Shown here in pieces: positions 19,193-21,323 of a DNA stretch of 21,323 nucleotides (position 1 is its first letter; each line of letters opens with the position of its first letter). Both the position numbers and the translations under genes were made by a program. The notes beneath the pieces are model-generated. The model saw only the letters and a program-made list of their open reading frames with translations. It was not told where the DNA came from and did no database searches. This stretch comes from Larix sibirica. Lineage: Eukaryota > Streptophyta > Pinopsida > Pinales > Pinaceae. Where the stretch lies: positions 7,627-28,949 of the forward strand of contig NWUY0300032329.1 in assembly GCA_004151065.3 (NCBI GenBank), read 5' to 3'.

Positions 19193-20765
19193 TGAATCAG
19201 AGGTCTGGTGGATAGGTCCGGGATAGAAGGAACCAAGAAACGAAAGAAAGTCATTAAGAGGAGGAATGGTGTCAAGTTAACGGTGGGGGAGGACTTAAGT
19301 GTGGATTCTATTATGGAGTATGCAGGAAAAACATTAATTGGCAGGTTCTACGGGATTAGGGTTAATGAGGATTCTCTGCGGCACTGACTGGAGGTTAACT
19401 GGTGTCTTGTTCTTGATTATATCCCCGAGTTTTTTTATCCTGACTCGAGGGTGGATAGGATTCAAACTAAGAAGGGATGAGGATGCGGTGAAGGGTATAC
19501 GGGGGGTTTGGCTATGGGGGAGAACTTACCTCAACCTTAAACTATGGAACTCCTATTTTGATCCTAGGAGGGAGGTCAATAGCAGAGCCTTAGTTTGGGT
19601 AAAAATTTCAGGCCTCCCTTTGGAACTCTGGAATGACTCAATCCTTACGACGGTGGGAAACCAAATCGGGAAGACGGTCCTAGTAGACCAATCCTATAAG
19701 TTTCAGGTTTATAGGACTGTGGCGAAGGTTCTTGTAGCAGTGGATATAGCCATAGGGCTCCCAGAGGTTATAGAGATTGAACTGGGATATCTAAGGATCA
19801 ACCAACCCCTGGACTATGTGAACTTACCCTTTCGGTGTGGACACATTATTAAGGATTGTGCTCTCACTTTTCAAAAAAAAGTCTGGAACAAAAAGGAACC
19901 TCGAGATACTGTTGGAAATTCTCAGGAAGAAGCCACGAAGGGCTTGAATGAAAGGGTGTCCCCTCTTCACCGAGGGTCTGAAGATCCTTTGGTCTCAAAG
20001 AGGGACAATCTATTTGGCTCTAGGAAGGAAGGTTCTTGCTTGGGGCCTCTTTTGAATCTTTCAAGTTAGGGAAGAGGTTTAAAGGGAATTTTAGCTTCCG
20101 AACCAGTTTGGAAGGAAACCTCATCAGCCAAGAAGTTTGGAAGCATCAGTAGGGTTGAAGGGTCTCTTGTTTTGAACTTTTTTGATGCGAAGCCCAACCA
20201 GGGATGTTTATACTCTCGGCTCTCTGATGGCATAGTGGAATCGATGAACGAGTCCCTTCTTGGCTCGATAGCTCTGTTTGAAGACGATCGTTCAGTGGAA
20301 CCGTTGGGCGAGTCTCTTCTTGGCCCAAATGCTCTGGTTGATTCACAGGACGGACGATGGGAGGAGTTACCTGAGGTAGTGTCCAAGGTCGCACTTGCCA
20401 GTGCAAAAGGTAAAATGGAATCCCTTAAACCTTTATCTCTGTTGCATTTTAAAGATGATAAGCTATTAAAGGATCCGTTTCTTTTCAGTCCAGTAGCTAA
20501 TTGTGGTTTTTCCAGTACGAGATCTGGCATGTCCCTTAGAAAACACAAAAAGTTTATCAGAAACCGTTCGTCTGGTCGAACGCCCTCCCTTTCAGCTCTG
20601 GGTATCCCTAGGGCCATTTGGGATGCTTCTAATCCGTATGCTTTGCGGTCGAAAGGGGTGATTAGCTCTGATTCATTTGTGACTACTGTTGGGCTAGGGT
20701 CCTTTTCCCCAGATCCTAAGTGTCTGGCAAACAAGAAAATTTTCAGGGAGATTGGTAAAGAATAA
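19193..20765 (+). pseudogene. LINE ORF1 remnant (DUF4283-like, damaged zinc knuckle)
   Basis: The reading opens after a stop at 19193-19195 with a basic stretch (KKRKKVIKRRN), then TLIGRFYGIRVNEDSLRH. A TGA follows, then VNWCLVLDYIPEFF. It shifts frame in the T run near 19430 and continues as LTRGWIGF, GVWLWGRTYLNLKLWNSYFD and VWVKISGLPLELWND, the pattern of the DUF4283 domain in plant LINE and retroelement nucleic-acid-binding proteins. A CCHC knuckle should follow at about 19836, but PFRCGHIIKDC lacks the middle of the motif. A TAG at 20067-20069 interrupts the frame, which is otherwise open to the TAA at 20763-20765, giving a long hydrophilic tail (about 230 residues) with no domain. ORF1 normally coats the LINE RNA. 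Minus-strand open frames here (20066-20734) are shadows. Confidence 0.8.
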
Positions 20766-20842
20766 AATATTCTGTTTTTGAGGGTTACGGGTCTTGCTAC
20801 ACCTAGGGCACTTAGAGAAAATCCATCGACTCTAGTGACCTT

Positions 20843-21323
20843 ATGAAACTCCTCTCCTTCAATTGTAGAGGGTTAGCTAGCAACCCAAAACAGCTGGTGC
20901 TAGCTAGAGTAGTAGAGGTAAATTGTCTAGATGTTATTGTTCTTTAGGAAACTATGTGTGATGGGGCAGGATTGGTCGACCGGTTAAAGGTCTTGTTGAA
21001 GGGATGGGAGTTCGTTTGGGCTAATGGGAAAGGCTTGTCAGGAGGTTTGCTTATGGGTTGGAAAGATAACTTGAGACTTATTAATATCTTTGCTTTGAGC
21101 TCCGGCCTGGAAACCTCCTTCTCTAGCAAAGCTCTTGCTCTGGATTTTAATATTTTTAATGTGTACAGGCCATAAAATAGGAAAATCCCTTTCTGGAATA
21201 GTTTCTTTGGGAATTCTTTTCTCCAAGATCTGCCATTCATTATAGCAGGGGATCTCAATATGACACTCAGCAGGGATGAAATTTGGGGCAGATCCGCAGG
21301 AAGTGCAGAAGCCGACAGGTGCG
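20843..21323 (+). pseudogene. LINE ORF2 remnant: APE-type endonuclease, truncated by window end
   Basis: ATG at 20843 begins LLSFNCRGLASNPKQ, the usual start of L1-type apurinic-like endonucleases; the catalytic Asn is at 20861. The VIVL-x-ET motif is present, with the expected Gln turned into TAG (20945-20947) just before the metal-binding Glu. GGLLMGWKDN, FNVYRP and IIAGDLNMTL (catalytic Asp-Leu-Asn at 21251-21259) follow. A second stop, TAA at 21173-21175, interrupts the frame. The enzyme normally nicks the target DNA to prime reverse transcription; reverse transcriptase would lie beyond the window. The start sits 77 bases after the end of ORF1 and in another frame, as is common for plant L1 elements. 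Confidence 0.88.

Larger units (their letters stand above)
18920..21323 (+). mobile_element. L1-type LINE, 5' part, inactive
   Basis: The order leader, ORF1 with nucleic-acid-binding region, and endonuclease at the start of ORF2 identifies a plant L1-type non-LTR element. The 5' edge is estimated from the change in composition near 18920 and is uncertain. At least four disabling changes are visible: a TGA and a frameshift in ORF1, and two stops in the endonuclease. The relatively intact reading elsewhere suggests it is younger than the gypsy remnants. Confidence 0.75.

Noticed and set aside
20066-20734. 222-codon minus-strand open frame in the LINE
   Set aside because: It lies opposite the long open tail of ORF1, which is in frame with the recognised DUF4283-like part. 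It has no family signature of its own.

Overview
The window looks like nuclear DNA from a seed plant, most likely a flowering plant. It is AT-rich, split by GT-AG introns, and packed with decayed copies of plant transposon classes: Ty1/copia and Ty3/gypsy LTR retrotransposons, an L1-type LINE, and small inverted-repeat elements. There are no bacterial operons, no CRISPR array and no recognisable rRNA or tRNA gene. I cannot name the species.

Left part (1-4640): a decayed Ty3/gypsy pol remnant on the minus strand (RNase H, linker and integrase, about 985-2330), with a 214-bp tandem duplication just beyond its 3' side. Next come a diverged repeat unit (2425-2575), a candidate terminal-inverted-repeat element rich in CCGGTT-like words (2731-3581), and a fold-back MITE-like element with a long stem (3979-4452).

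Middle (4640-10990): a nearly complete but dead Ty1/copia element on the minus strand (about 4929-10120). It has short related LTRs, a primer-binding site for initiator tRNA-Met, and recognisable protease, integrase, reverse transcriptase and RNase H. It appears to have landed inside an older acidic coding fragment, since the two flanks read as one coding sequence on the same strand. A second MITE of the same family as the left one follows (10344-10988).

Cellular gene (12574-14297): the only convincing host gene. Six exons with clean GT-AG introns encode the last 134 residues of a conserved plant protein that I tentatively compare with the plastid transcription-associated protein pTAC6/PAP8. 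The upstream exons, including any transit peptide, were not found. Its 3' flank holds three tandem copies of a segment, each with an AATAAA signal.

Right part (15086-21323): a 74-bp-arm near-perfect palindrome followed by a third copy of the same arm (15729-15945); AT-rich DNA; a reshuffled repeat array (about 17500-18150); a Ty3/gypsy integrase zinc-binding fragment on the plus strand (18312-18605); a lone MITE end; and the 5' part of a decayed L1-type LINE on the plus strand (ORF1 with a DUF4283-like region and damaged zinc knuckle, then the APE-type endonuclease), running off the window's end. I see no convincing novel multi-gene system. The most unusual structures are the palindrome with its third arm, the repeated polyadenylation region, and the repeat family shared between the two gypsy-containing regions.
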